The notes beneath the pieces are model-generated. The model saw only the letters and a program-made list of their open reading frames with translations, searched no databases and had not been told where the DNA came from. This document shows positions 45,117-54,737 of a stretch of DNA of 64,000 bases, piece after piece; position 1 is the stretch's first letter, and the number at the start of each line of letters is the position of its first letter. Position numbers and translations under genes: made by a program. Source of the stretch: Ectobacillus sp. JY-23 (GTDB lineage: Bacteria; Bacillota; Bacilli; Bacillales; Bacillaceae_G); assembly GCF_023022965.1 (NCBI RefSeq), contig NZ_CP095462.1, positions 1-64,000 of the forward strand. The letters run 5' to 3'.

Positions 45117-45929
45117 GTGATTAGGAAAATAATCATTATGGCTGCAATAATAGGTTTAGTAGGATGCGCTGCTCCCAAAAAGCAACAGGCATTAGAAGCA
45201 GCAATCGAAGTTGGGGATTTAAGAAAAGTAAAGCAAATCACCAATACAACGTCAAAAGAAAAACATACTGGCATGTTGTTCGCAGCAAAGCACGGATACG
45301 AGGAGATTGTCCTTTATTTCTTACAAGAGGGGGCAAATGTAAAGGCAAAGGATAAAGAAGGGAAAATGATTACACATTACGCCGCACTACATGGTGATGT
45401 TTCTATTTTACAAGCCGCTCAAAATAGTTTAAATGAACCGGATCAGCAAGGAAGAACACCGTTGTTTTATAGTGTGATAGAAACGAGTGAGGTATATGAA
45501 AAAGAGCGTGTGCTCTCGTGGTTATTAGAAAACGGGGCGCATGTAAATCACGCTGATCGAGCAGGATGGACACCGCTTCATGAAGCGGTTTATATAAATA
45601 AACTGAATTATGTGCAACAAATGGTGCAAGCGGGAGCAGATGTAAATATAGCAACAAAGCAGGGCGTAACACCGTTGATGACAGCAGTTCGTCAAAGGAA
45701 TATTGAAGTTGCCACGCTGTTGCTTGAACACGGCGCGGATGCGCGTGCAACTGATGAAGCTGGCTACAGTGCGCTGTTTTACGGGGTGGCACAGGGAGAT
45801 GAGGGGTTAGTGACACTCCTGCTGCCGAGAAGTGATATAACGCAAGTCACAAAAAAGGGTGAAATGCTGTTAGACATTGCCATTCAATCTGGCAATGAAC
45901 GTATTGTTTCTCTAGTAAAGGGGAAGTGA
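45117..45929 (+). CDS. Ankyrin-repeat lipoprotein
   Basis: 270 residues. Lipobox LVGC (Cys17) places it outside the membrane, unusual for ankyrin proteins. About six or seven ankyrin repeats follow, the clearest being AGWTPLHEAVYINKLNYVQQMVQAGADVN and QGVTPLMTAVRQRNIEVATLLLEHGADAR. A protein-binding scaffold is likely. GTG at 45117 is preferred (GAGGTG 5-7 nt upstream); a TTG at 45105 lies on the SD. It ends 5 bp before the DUF5057 gene, so the two are probably one operon and may interact. Confidence 0.83.
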   Translation: MIRKIIIMAAIIGLVGCAAPKKQQALEAAIEVGDLRKVKQITNTTSKEKHTGMLFAAKHGYEEIVLYFLQEGANVKAKDKEGKMITHYAALHGDVSILQAAQNSLNEPDQQGRTPLFYSVIETSEVYEKERVLSWLLENGAHVNHADRAGWTPLHEAVYINKLNYVQQMVQAGADVNIATKQGVTPLMTAVRQRNIEVATLLLEHGADARATDEAGYSALFYGVAQGDEGLVTLLLPRSDITQVTKKGEMLLDIAIQSGNERIVSLVKGK

Positions 45930-45934
45930 GATCA

Positions 45935-48900
45935 ATGAGAAGATGGATAGCATTCGTAACAATTCTAATTTTATTACTGACGACTATACCGTTTGCAGGT
46001 GTGAACGCACAGGAAAAGCCAAAGTTTAAAGTGTTAGAAATTACAGACAGTGGCGTGAATTCTATCGCTAATTCACTTGGCAATGCAGTAGAAGTTACCA
46101 GTATCCCCATGAAGCGCTTTGTGGCTATGCGAGATGAACTTGATGGGAAATATGATGCCGTTTATATTGCCAAGGGAAAAGAAAATCCATACTCAACGGC
46201 ATTTCCAACACTAGATCCAAATCCGACTGCGGCAATTAGCCAGTTGACTAACACAAAGCGTGCAGATACATATAATACAACAAATGTTATGAATGATATA
46301 ACGTTATTAAAATTTAGTGAAATTGAACGCTATTATATTAATCGTAAGCTCCCGGTTCTTGTCGATCCTTCTGTACTGAAGCAACAGCCGAATACGCAAC
46401 AAGTACAAGGGAAGGAGCACGTACTGAAAACAAAGTTCGGTTCGCTGCAACAAAGTGTGCAGTTTGTAGAGCCGCAGGCTGCGGTTACTATGCTACGAAA
46501 ACTTGCCGAATCTTCGATGCGACCGCGTCTGACCCCGCTAAATGACACATATATTACAAACTATAAAAATAAATATAATCCTGGTGATACTGTCAATTTT
46601 TCTTTTAAGATGCCGGTTGGCAATCCCGATGTTACACAGGCGAATTTTTATATAGATTTAAATTTTAATAACAAGTTTGAAGCGTCAGAACGCGTCTATA
46701 CAAATAACGTAAAGGTGATGCAAAAAACAGACTACTATTCCTTCTCCTATCAGTTGCCCTCTGGTTATGCAGGGATTAGACGTTGGAAATTGGAACTGGT
46801 CGATAATCGCGAGTTAAAAGATTATAGTACGGGTGTATTTTATGTGAACGGTAGAACGATAGACATCAATGTACTACAGGTTGTGAGTGGTAATTCTATA
46901 ACGGACGGCAGTTTGCTGGAAATTTTAAAAGCGCACTTGGATGGCGATACCATTCGTGGTGATGGCTACAATATTAAACTGAATGTCGTAACTATGAACC
47001 AGTTTATTTCGCCTACATGTACGCAAAATTGCTATAAAACCATTAATAATGGTACATATAATATGTTGATTTTTGGTTTGAAAGATGAGTATGGTTCAGC
47101 AAAGCTTGCGGCTGATTTGAATCGCTATCCAGCATCCGACAGCACGCCTGTAGGGGCTGTAAAACGCTTTATTGAGAGTGGTCAAAGCGTATTTATGACA
47201 CATGATACGCTCAGAAGAGATCGCGGCGGTATAGATAGCGTAGGTAAAAGTAATAATGATGTCTTGCGTGACACCAATAGCTGGTTTGTGAATTTTTTAC
47301 CGTACTCGGGACAAATGTACCCAACTGGTATTTTAGCTGATTATGAGAGTAAGACCATAGAACAAAAGCTATTAACTCCCGGTAAATATTATTTGGAAAC
47401 AAACTTAGGACGAGGCGGTCAAGGGGTAATCGGAAGTGTTACAAATACACAGCGTGTAAACGAGGGGATGATTACACAATTTCCGCATCAATTAAAAGGA
47501 AATGTAAATGTCGCTTCTACACATGCGCAATATTTCGCGTTAGATTTGGAAGACCCCGCCGTTATGCCTTGGTATAATCTCAATCATAGTAAACTAGATA
47601 ATAGCGATAGCTATAATCATTATTATATTTATTCTCGTAACAACATTACGTATACAGGTGCTGGTCATACATCAAATACGTTAACGCCAGATGAGCAATT
47701 GTTATTTATTAATACTATGTACACAGCGTTTGCAGGTGCAAATCATGCGCCGCTTATTACAGTACATAGTCCAAAAACGGGAACCGTGGTACCAGGCAAT
47801 CAAAAGCAGCAGCTTTCATTTACTGTAGAAGATTTAGATGCAAAGGATCGCCTCGTCAACGTGCGTATCTTTGTCAATGAGGAAGAAGTAGGTACAACAC
47901 GACGCATCGTTAGCGGAACGACAGTAAGTGAAGAGGTCGACCTAAAGAGACCGGAGGGTGGACAAGCGACGATTCGTATTGAAGCAACAGACGATGCGAG
48001 TGCCAAACAAGTGGAAACCATTACATTACAGGTTGAAAAGACTGCGCCTGATTTAGAAGTGGCAAGAATGTTCAGCAAAATGGGTATGGTAAAGGTAAAT
48101 GAAGATACGATTAAAGTGGATTATACATTGCAGGCACAGAAGATTGCAGAGAGTGTTGTCAATGGACAAGAAGTGCAAGTAAGTGGATTGCGTCCATTTG
48201 CAATGCATCAAAGTATAGAGAAAAAGCTAGGACCACCAGGGACAAAGATGTCGTTTGAGGATTTTATGAAGTCTACTAAACGGCTCAAGTTTACAGAATC
48301 GATTCCAAATGATGTGCAGGAAGGGTTAACAAAATCTGTAACAATAACCGAATTAAATAACAATCCAAATATCGCTGAGCTTATTGTATCGAGAAGTGAA
48401 AATAGAGATGAATATGAAGAGGAATTAATAGCATACGTAAATCGAACAAAGAATGCCACTTTGACAATCGCAATTGTAAGTAATTTAGGGAAACATCCAA
48501 ACTTTGTAAAGTTTGCTCAATTTCAATTGCAACCTAGCAAATTAATCAAAGGTGAGATTGATGTTACATTTACAGGTATTGTGGATGATCATGTTTATGC
48601 ATTAAACAATATCGTATATAGTGAAACCTTTCCCAAAGGCATAACTGTTGACGTCAGTTCATCAAGTATTTTGCAACAGCAGGTTAATAGCGACGGAACT
48701 ACTACTGTAACGGGCTATATAGGAGATATCCTTTACAAGAGAGAGAAGCAGCTCTTTACAGCAGAAGAATTTCGCTTTTCTGTTTCCATGAAGGCCGTTG
48801 AGTCAGGGGATTTTACACTAAAGCAAGGGAACGTTACCTATATCAACGTGAGAGGAAAAGAAGAGAGAGCAGAGATAAAACCGCATGTCATTACAGCGCG

Positions 48901-50038
48901 GCAGCCATTAAAGGGCATTACTGTACCTAACAAAATAGAACTCAATCTAGATAGCGTCCCGCAAAACGTCATTATCACGCAAACGCCAAAAGATGCAATC
49001 GTTGCTTCCTATCAATGGGAGGTGCAAAGTCCTATCGTAAAAGTTGATTCCATTACACATGAGATACTACCTATTCAGGTTGGCGAAACGAAGATTCGTG
49101 TAATCGCTACTGACATATTCGGTACGCCAATTACAAGCAACTGGATTACAGTTGTGGTGAAAAATCCAATTCGTGACATTCGTATGCCGGAGGAGATTAC
49201 CTTACGAGTTGGCGAAACACGTCCCCTCGGATTGGTAGTGGTTCCAGAGAGTGCGATTGGAAAGTTGCAATGGACAAACAGCGCGGCCCACATTGCTTCT
49301 GTAAGCAGTGATGATTACAGTGTAACAGGGAGGGCTCCAGGGACAACGGTTATTACGGCACGCGGCGAAGGCATGAATGGGGAAGGAATAGAAAAATCCG
49401 TACGAGTAACTGTGCTCCCTTATCTTTCTTCCATTCGTATCACACCGAACGAGATAGAAATCATGGAAGGACAAACGCGCACCTTACAGCTCTCGGTACA
49501 AGTCGGTCCGGAAAATGCGGGAGATAAGCGTTTGTCATGGAGTTTGTCTAATCCGATTCATAGTGCCTTTATGCAAATAGAGAGCGTGAAGAGTGCAGAT
49601 GAAGAAGAAGCAACACAACTTGTTTCACTTACTATAACAGGTAAAGTACCAACCGTTTTGCCAATTCCCATTACTGTACGAGCACGAGATGGAGGTGGTG
49701 CGCAAACGACTGTTTATGTAACGGTTAAATCTTCGTTTGTACCGCTGGAAGATTTATATTTTTCACCTGACCGTTTGACTATATCGGTAGGAGAAACACG
49801 TGATTTACGAAATATGCTCCAATTTGTACCTGCAAATGCAACGAACAAGCGTATTGAAAGCTGGCATACAAGCAATCCACAGGCTGTTATTGTAAGCGGA
49901 GGTGTCATTGTAGGAAAAGTACCTGGTACCTCGGCTATCACAGCTGTATCGCAAGGAAAAGCAAAAACAGTGACAGTCAATGTTCAGGAGCAAGGTAGTA
50001 TTTTACCAAATCCGGATTTGCCGTTGCTGCGTTGGTAA
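45935..50038 (+). CDS. Large secreted DUF5057/Ig-like protein
   Basis: 1367 residues, the largest gene here. Signal peptide (~1-25, ending VNA). The N-terminal ~600 residues resemble the DUF5057 family: KFKVLEITDSG, DAVYIAKGKENPYSTAFPTL, VGAVKRFIESGQSVFMTHDTL and LNHSKLDNSDSYNHYYIYSRNNITYTGAGHTSN. A cadherin/Big-like module follows at about 610-700, a ~300-residue middle domain, then at least three bacterial Ig-like (Big_2) repeats with 'ITLRVGETRPL' or 'LTISVGETRDL' starts. There is no LPXTG, SLH domain or membrane anchor at the C-terminus, so retention must be by partners. SD AAGGGG at 45918-45923, 11 nt before ATG 45935. It converges on the minor-pilin operon. Confidence 0.8.
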   Translation: MRRWIAFVTILILLLTTIPFAGVNAQEKPKFKVLEITDSGVNSIANSLGNAVEVTSIPMKRFVAMRDELDGKYDAVYIAKGKENPYSTAFPTLDPNPTAAISQLTNTKRADTYNTTNVMNDITLLKFSEIERYYINRKLPVLVDPSVLKQQPNTQQVQGKEHVLKTKFGSLQQSVQFVEPQAAVTMLRKLAESSMRPRLTPLNDTYITNYKNKYNPGDTVNFSFKMPVGNPDVTQANFYIDLNFNNKFEASERVYTNNVKVMQKTDYYSFSYQLPSGYAGIRRWKLELVDNRELKDYSTGVFYVNGRTIDINVLQVVSGNSITDGSLLEILKAHLDGDTIRGDGYNIKLNVVTMNQFISPTCTQNCYKTINNGTYNMLIFGLKDEYGSAKLAADLNRYPASDSTPVGAVKRFIESGQSVFMTHDTLRRDRGGIDSVGKSNNDVLRDTNSWFVNFLPYSGQMYPTGILADYESKTIEQKLLTPGKYYLETNLGRGGQGVIGSVTNTQRVNEGMITQFPHQLKGNVNVASTHAQYFALDLEDPAVMPWYNLNHSKLDNSDSYNHYYIYSRNNITYTGAGHTSNTLTPDEQLLFINTMYTAFAGANHAPLITVHSPKTGTVVPGNQKQQLSFTVEDLDAKDRLVNVRIFVNEEEVGTTRRIVSGTTVSEEVDLKRPEGGQATIRIEATDDASAKQVETITLQVEKTAPDLEVARMFSKMGMVKVNEDTIKVDYTLQAQKIAESVVNGQEVQVSGLRPFAMHQSIEKKLGPPGTKMSFEDFMKSTKRLKFTESIPNDVQEGLTKSVTITELNNNPNIAELIVSRSENRDEYEEELIAYVNRTKNATLTIAIVSNLGKHPNFVKFAQFQLQPSKLIKGEIDVTFTGIVDDHVYALNNIVYSETFPKGITVDVSSSSILQQQVNSDGTTTVTGYIGDILYKREKQLFTAEEFRFSVSMKAVESGDFTLKQGNVTYINVRGKEERAEIKPHVITARQPLKGITVPNKIELNLDSVPQNVIITQTPKDAIVASYQWEVQSPIVKVDSITHEILPIQVGETKIRVIATDIFGTPITSNWITVVVKNPIRDIRMPEEITLRVGETRPLGLVVVPESAIGKLQWTNSAAHIASVSSDDYSVTGRAPGTTVITARGEGMNGEGIEKSVRVTVLPYLSSIRITPNEIEIMEGQTRTLQLSVQVGPENAGDKRLSWSLSNPIHSAFMQIESVKSADEEEATQLVSLTITGKVPTVLPIPITVRARDGGGAQTTVYVTVKSSFVPLEDLYFSPDRLTISVGETRDLRNMLQFVPANATNKRIESWHTSNPQAVIVSGGVIVGKVPGTSAITAVSQGKAKTVTVNVQEQGSILPNPDLPLLRW

Positions 50039-50041
50039 GTG

Positions 50042-50076
50042 AAAAAGGCTTCCTCATCATGGTGAGGAAGCCTTTT
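50042..50076. terminator. Bidirectional terminator between DUF5057 and pilX-like genes
   Basis: AAAAAGGCTTCCTCA/TGAGGAAGCCTTTTT 15-bp perfect stem, 6-nt loop. The minus-strand gene's last codons lie inside the stem. Confidence 0.93.
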
Positions 50077-51781
50077 TGCCAGGTGTAATCGTATAGTCTT
50101 CAACAAGCACTTGCAGTTGACTGACGTGGGGTAGCGCGTCCAGTTGCTGTAAAATGACGGATTTATCATATTCAACAACAAAGCGAGAAGGTTTATTTTC
50201 TTGTAGGCTTCTTGAAAGCAATGGCAATCGAACAACTTGATTCACAACACCGCCAAGAGAAGAAAAGGTATCTTGGCGAATTGCATTAATTGTGAGCTCT
50301 TGTTTGGCGAATAGTCCACCGTGAATTTTGAATAAAGAACCGACCCCATAAAGTTCTGCTGATGTGTCTGTATAAAAGAAAGCTTCAAGTGGCTCCACCG
50401 CATCACTTGTTCTTTGAAACTCGTTGATACGGCTGATGAGTAAATCATCCTGGCTAAACGCTACAAGCTTACCTTCTTCAGTACCAGTAATATCTGTACT
50501 ATAAATGGTAGTCTTACCTGTTGTATAAATGGTGGAGTTAAAGACAATTTTATCTTTTTCGTCACCTACATCCAATGCGTTACCACGAATAGTAAGATTA
50601 CCAAGTACAAGCAAGTTTCCTTCTATTGTGATTGGAGTTTTATTGCTGTACAGTTCTAAATCGCCTTGCACGACAAGCCATTGTTTTGGTCCTAGCTTCA
50701 CATCGCTGGCGATTAAAAAGGGTTCTGTGCTGCTCGTTTTTAATAAAATCACGTTTTTGTCAGCTGCTAAAGCAGCGAAGTTAAAGGAACTAGCACTTTG
50801 ATCCACGGTGTACACGCCAGGATGGTCCTGTAGTTGCTCTGTAATTGTTCTTGCGCGTTCAGGATGGCTATTGTCAGGAATGTCTTCCGGTTTTAATGAT
50901 AAACCAACATTCATTGCATGTAATTTATCAGCAACGGTTTTCTTGAAATCAATTGAAATAAACGGATCATAGGGCTTTCTAATCAGAGGTGGTGCACTTT
51001 TTGGATAAAAATAAGGTGCCAATGTTTCAGGCTTTTGTCTCGACAACAGCTGTTTGTTAAAGGAAACGAGGCTGTTGCCATCAAACTTGGTTACATCTTC
51101 GTAAATATTCAGTTGCTTATCCACGAATAAATCTCCTTGAATAGCTGGATAGAGCGTGGCTCCTTTTTGAAACGGCAAGGTGCTTGTTAGATTGTTGCTC
51201 AATTGATTCACATAGCGAGCGACATTTGCAAGGTTTACTGTAGCACCGTATACATTTCCAGTAATGTCAGAAGCACCGTTTAAGTTCAAGGCGTCTTGTG
51301 AACCAATTGCATATTGTAAAAAGCTTGGGGTGGGTGAAAGTAACACATTTCGTTCAATTGTTTTAGTAATTGTTGGTTTGGCTGGGTCCTCATCATTTAT
51401 ATAAACCAGAGAAAGGGTATAATAACGAGCAAATACATTACGAACATCGGCGCCAAAGATTTCTGTTGTATGATCGCGAATGCTTAACACTGCATCGTTT
51501 GTATATTTTTTTTGTAACGTCTCTTCAATTGCTTGTAGTTTTATACGATATTCCGCTTTAGAAAGATTGTCCAGTGAAATGGCACGAACAGACTTTTTAA
51601 AATCATTAATGACTAGATTCATTTCTTCAATTGCACGTTGTGTAGCTACAACATCTTCTTTCCGAATTTCCGCACGCTTAGCACCAGAGATGGTCAGAGA
51701 GAAAATCGTTAAGCCAGCTGTGACGAACACAAGGCTAATTAATAATACAAGAATAAGAGTAGAACCGCGTTCGTTAGTCAT
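50057..51781 (-). CDS. PilX-like pilus assembly protein
   Basis: 574 residues. The N-terminus NERG|STLILVLLISLVFVTAG has a type IV prepilin-like cleavage site (Gly6/Ser7) and hydrophobic helix. Position +5 is Leu, not Glu, as in PilX/GspK-type tip proteins. The rest is a long extracellular region: a helical first part (~30-110), then a beta-helix-like stretch (~150-450) with LNGASDITGNVYGA and TIEGNLLVLGNLTIRGN turns, as in DUF7305-type surface proteins. Third in the minor-pilin operon, 9 bp after the PilW-like gene. Likely part of the pilus tip or initiation complex (inference). Confidence 0.8.
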   Translation of the reverse strand: MTNERGSTLILVLLISLVFVTAGLTIFSLTISGAKRAEIRKEDVVATQRAIEEMNLVINDFKKSVRAISLDNLSKAEYRIKLQAIEETLQKKYTNDAVLSIRDHTTEIFGADVRNVFARYYTLSLVYINDEDPAKPTITKTIERNVLLSPTPSFLQYAIGSQDALNLNGASDITGNVYGATVNLANVARYVNQLSNNLTSTLPFQKGATLYPAIQGDLFVDKQLNIYEDVTKFDGNSLVSFNKQLLSRQKPETLAPYFYPKSAPPLIRKPYDPFISIDFKKTVADKLHAMNVGLSLKPEDIPDNSHPERARTITEQLQDHPGVYTVDQSASSFNFAALAADKNVILLKTSSTEPFLIASDVKLGPKQWLVVQGDLELYSNKTPITIEGNLLVLGNLTIRGNALDVGDEKDKIVFNSTIYTTGKTTIYSTDITGTEEGKLVAFSQDDLLISRINEFQRTSDAVEPLEAFFYTDTSAELYGVGSLFKIHGGLFAKQELTINAIRQDTFSSLGGVVNQVVRLPLLSRSLQENKPSRFVVEYDKSVILQQLDALPHVSQLQVLVEDYTITPGKKASSP

Positions 51782-51790
51782 AACTCCTCC

Positions 51791-52414
51791 TTAAAAACCA
51801 ATTTCACTTTTTACATTCAGGGGCTTGATGCGCTCGTTTGCCGCTTTAAAAATAAATTGCAGTTCAACAATGCCGTTGCTGCACAAAGTAACGGGTGTTA
51901 CTTCGTTTTGTATGTAAGTAAAGACGGTGCTTTTACTCGTGCAAAGCATATTCAATTGAGAATCGGCACGTATTTGAATATCTGTATCAGTGCGAAAGGT
52001 AATATGTTTTATCACCTTTCCTTCCGCATCCATTTTCTCAAACACCACTTCCCCATCGGCAATAAAAAGTTGTGCAGAAGGAATAGGATTATTTGTATAT
52101 ACATAGCGAAGGTCATCGTTTTGCAATACGGGCATCTCACTTTTTCGCTTAAAGAATTGTAGACTTTGCTGATTTGCATCGTAGCGTACATCATCGTAAT
52201 CTGATGAATATAGCTCATTCATAATCATTGTCACAACATAATCTGCTTCATCGCGAAGACGGGCTTCTATATTAATACTTTCATAGGTACGTAAGCCAAG
52301 ACCTAGCAAACCGTACATAGAGCCACCTATAATGGAGATAATGGTTATAGTAGCCATGAGCTCAACAAGTGTAACACCGCGCTCGTTGCTGACTCTATTA
52401 ACGAATTGCTTCAT
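51791..52414 (-). CDS. PilW/PulJ-like minor prepilin
   Basis: 207 residues. Class III signal NERG|VTLVELMATITIISIIGG with cleavage after Gly13 and Glu at +5. The C-terminal domain is beta-rich with RLRDEADYVVTMIMNELYSS, a typical PilW/PulJ helix continuation, and a Cys pair. The ATG at 52414 is preferred over the TTG at 52420. It overlaps the upstream gene by 17 nt. Confidence 0.85.
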   Translation of the reverse strand: MKQFVNRVSNERGVTLVELMATITIISIIGGSMYGLLGLGLRTYESINIEARLRDEADYVVTMIMNELYSSDYDDVRYDANQQSLQFFKRKSEMPVLQNDDLRYVYTNNPIPSAQLFIADGEVVFEKMDAEGKVIKHITFRTDTDIQIRADSQLNMLCTSKSTVFTYIQNEVTPVTLCSNGIVELQFIFKAANERIKPLNVKSEIGF

Positions 52415-53027
52415 GAGCAATACTCCCTTCTAGCAATACACCTTCTTTTGCATCTTTTTCCTGTAAATCTACGTAAACAAAAATACGAAGAGCGTCTGCA
52501 TTACCTAACTTTTGTGGATTTGACGCAGTCAGCTGCTTGTGTATTGAGGTGAAATTTGTATTTGGATGAACTAATTTTAAATGGTTCATGACGGATTGGA
52601 TTTGCTCTTCTTTCCAATTTTGTGGCATTAAAAAGATTTGGATGTTTTTGTTGTCATACGTCACATTATTAATGGTCGGGGCAAGTATTTTGCCACAACT
52701 GGTCTCATCAGCGAACAAAGAAAGCTGGAATGTTTGCTCTGGTAGCTGAATAGGAAGTATTTGTTTGCAAATACTTGTGGTATCTAATATACCTGGTTTA
52801 TTGTTAAGGGCGAGCACGTACCCCTGTAATAGTTCATAATCCTGCTTTTCCATATAGTGAAGTGCTCCTCTCGCTAGGTTTACCGCTATGGTTTTAGTTT
52901 GATTTTCCTTTGTAAACATGTAAGTTCGTGGAAATACAGCGAATAAACCAACGGTTACAATTGAGAAAATAGTGATGGATGTGAGTACTTCAATGAGTGT
53001 GAGGCCGTTTTCGGATTTTTTTTGCAT
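52398..53027 (-). CDS. PilV/PulI-like minor prepilin
   Basis: 209 residues. Prepilin signal SENG|LTLIEVLTSITIFSIVTVG, cleavage after Gly8, Glu at +5. Predicted globular domain with two Cys (near ICKQ and SCGK). The ATG at 53027 has GAGGAAAG upstream; the longer frame is rejected for lack of an SD. First gene of the three-gene minor-pilin operon, divergent from the vanW-pilB operon. Confidence 0.85.
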   Translation of the reverse strand: MQKKSENGLTLIEVLTSITIFSIVTVGLFAVFPRTYMFTKENQTKTIAVNLARGALHYMEKQDYELLQGYVLALNNKPGILDTTSICKQILPIQLPEQTFQLSLFADETSCGKILAPTINNVTYDNKNIQIFLMPQNWKEEQIQSVMNHLKLVHPNTNFTSIHKQLTASNPQKLGNADALRIFVYVDLQEKDAKEGVLLEGSIAHEAIR

Positions 53028-53213
53028 TTCAATCTTTCCTCTTCTACATTGCTGGTATAATATAATCCTATAATACAATGGTGTTATATAAAAATGAAAT
53101 GAAAAAAGAGTAAATGTCTTAAATTCAATCAAAATATGCTATTTTTATAAAGTTCTATTCATACATAAACAGTTTATATGCACCAAAATAATAATTTGAA
53201 AAGGAGTATGAAG

Positions 53214-53492
53214 ATGACATACGTATTTCCTACCTTGTTGTCGTCCGGTTTACTGTTTGTCATTTTATGTGTGGCCAAGTTCGGTCTAACCACCCTAGGT
53301 CACGCGATTATATCAGGTATAGCGTTTGGTGTTGTTATGCTTTTTCTTTTGCTGCAACACGTAATGCCCTTGTGGAAAAGTACATTACTTGTCGTCCTAT
53401 TTATCGGAAGTACTGTTTATATCTTATATACAAGAGCAGGTCGTTTTTTATTTAAGGAAGAAGTGGAACAAAAAAAGGGAGATTGGATATGA
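53214..53492 (+). CDS. Small membrane protein heading the pil operon
   Basis: 92 residues with two or three membrane segments (about 5-25, 28-48, 52-70) and a charged C-terminal tail (FKEEVEQKKGD). ATG at 53214 has AAGGAG 7 nt upstream; the ATG at 53208 sits next to the SD. The stop overlaps the next ATG, so it is coupled to the VanW-type gene. Family unknown; its position suggests a role in the pilus machine. Confidence 0.68.
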   Translation: MTYVFPTLLSSGLLFVILCVAKFGLTTLGHAIISGIAFGVVMLFLLLQHVMPLWKSTLLVVLFIGSTVYILYTRAGRFLFKEEVEQKKGDWI

Positions 53493-54727
53493 ATCATTTT
53501 GCTCGTTTGGGAATTGTAGTAGGTATTTCGTGTACCTTTGTTTTTTTTGTTCAATTTGGTTTACGCACTGCTATGATGAAATTGTTTGATACTACCACAT
53601 CCTTTCAAGAAGGAACGTACATTGGTTCTGTAAATGTGAGCGGAATGGGACGTGAGCAGGCACAGCAAAATGTGCAAAAACAAGTGGATGCTTGGCTAGC
53701 TTCTTCAAATATACAAATTACATACCAGGAAGCGACAGTGTCAGTCCCGGCTACAGTTTTTGTATTTGATGTACCTGGTAGTGTAGCGAGTGCTAAGCAA
53801 AAAACGCGTACGCCGCTGATTGTCACTGTAGATAGTAAGCAGCTGACTGCTTTCTTACAGTTCAGTCAGGAAGTGGTTGCAGCCCTCAATCAGGAAGTAC
53901 TGCAAAAGGCTTTGCAACGATCCAGCGCAAATCTTGAACGAGATAAAACGTTTGTTGCAACGGAGTTTTTACAAAAAGAAAGTATACATCGAGTTGTAGC
54001 ACAGAGTGAAATCAAAGCCATTGATATGTATAGCAGTGAACTTGGTTTATGGCTCAGCCAGTACAAAACGCTTACGTTAGAACCAGGACACGAGCTATCG
54101 CTGCAGAAGCTTGTAAAAGATAAGCTGTCTCTAACAGACGGTGCACTGAGCGTCATTGCAACGCTTATGAACGAGGCCGCTTTGTCTACCAATTTAGAAG
54201 TGCGTAAGCGCAGCATCAGTCTGCAGCTACCGGCGTATGCTGAAGCAGGAACAGAAGCGCGAATCGAAAAAGATAAAACGGACTTTGTTTTGTATAATCC
54301 CAATACAACACCTTATACACTACGCTTTCAGTTAACGAATAGCGGTATGAGTTTATCTATAGAAGGTCTGCCATTTGCGTATATATATACGCCTTATACA
54401 GAAATAACGGATGTAGCAAAATCAGAAATCGTACAGGTGATAACACCGGCTAAGCATGACGCGGTAACGGTTCGCAGAGAGGGAAGCGATGGTCTGTTTG
54501 TAAAAGTATACAGAGATATATATCGAAACGGTGCATTTCTAAAGCGTGAACAAGTTGCTGAGGATCGCTACTTGCCAGTGAGTCAAGTGAAGCACGCGCT
54601 CGTACTGCCGAAACTGCCAAGTGCAACCGTTCCACAAACAGCTATAGTACCTACACCCTCAACGACAGAAGCGCCTGTAACGCAACCAAATACAAGTGCG
54701 CCGGCTGTGCCAACACTACCGCAATAA
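53489..54727 (+). CDS. VanW-like protein of the pil cluster
   Basis: 412 residues. N-terminal membrane helix (~7-30), then an extracellular domain with GTYIGSVNVSGMGREQAQQNV, the PG-binding-4 start of VanW/YoaR proteins, and a VanW-like core (~200-290). A G5-like module (AKHDAVTVRREGSDGLFVKVYRDIYRNG ... REQVAEDRYLPV) and a Pro/Thr-rich C-terminus follow. VanW proteins often sit near Gram-positive pilus loci; a wall-associated function is plausible. ATGA overlap with the gene before; 10 bp before pilB. Confidence 0.82.
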   Translation: MNHFARLGIVVGISCTFVFFVQFGLRTAMMKLFDTTTSFQEGTYIGSVNVSGMGREQAQQNVQKQVDAWLASSNIQITYQEATVSVPATVFVFDVPGSVASAKQKTRTPLIVTVDSKQLTAFLQFSQEVVAALNQEVLQKALQRSSANLERDKTFVATEFLQKESIHRVVAQSEIKAIDMYSSELGLWLSQYKTLTLEPGHELSLQKLVKDKLSLTDGALSVIATLMNEAALSTNLEVRKRSISLQLPAYAEAGTEARIEKDKTDFVLYNPNTTPYTLRFQLTNSGMSLSIEGLPFAYIYTPYTEITDVAKSEIVQVITPAKHDAVTVRREGSDGLFVKVYRDIYRNGAFLKREQVAEDRYLPVSQVKHALVLPKLPSATVPQTAIVPTPSTTEAPVTQPNTSAPAVPTLPQ

Positions 54728-54737
54728 GGAGAAAAAT

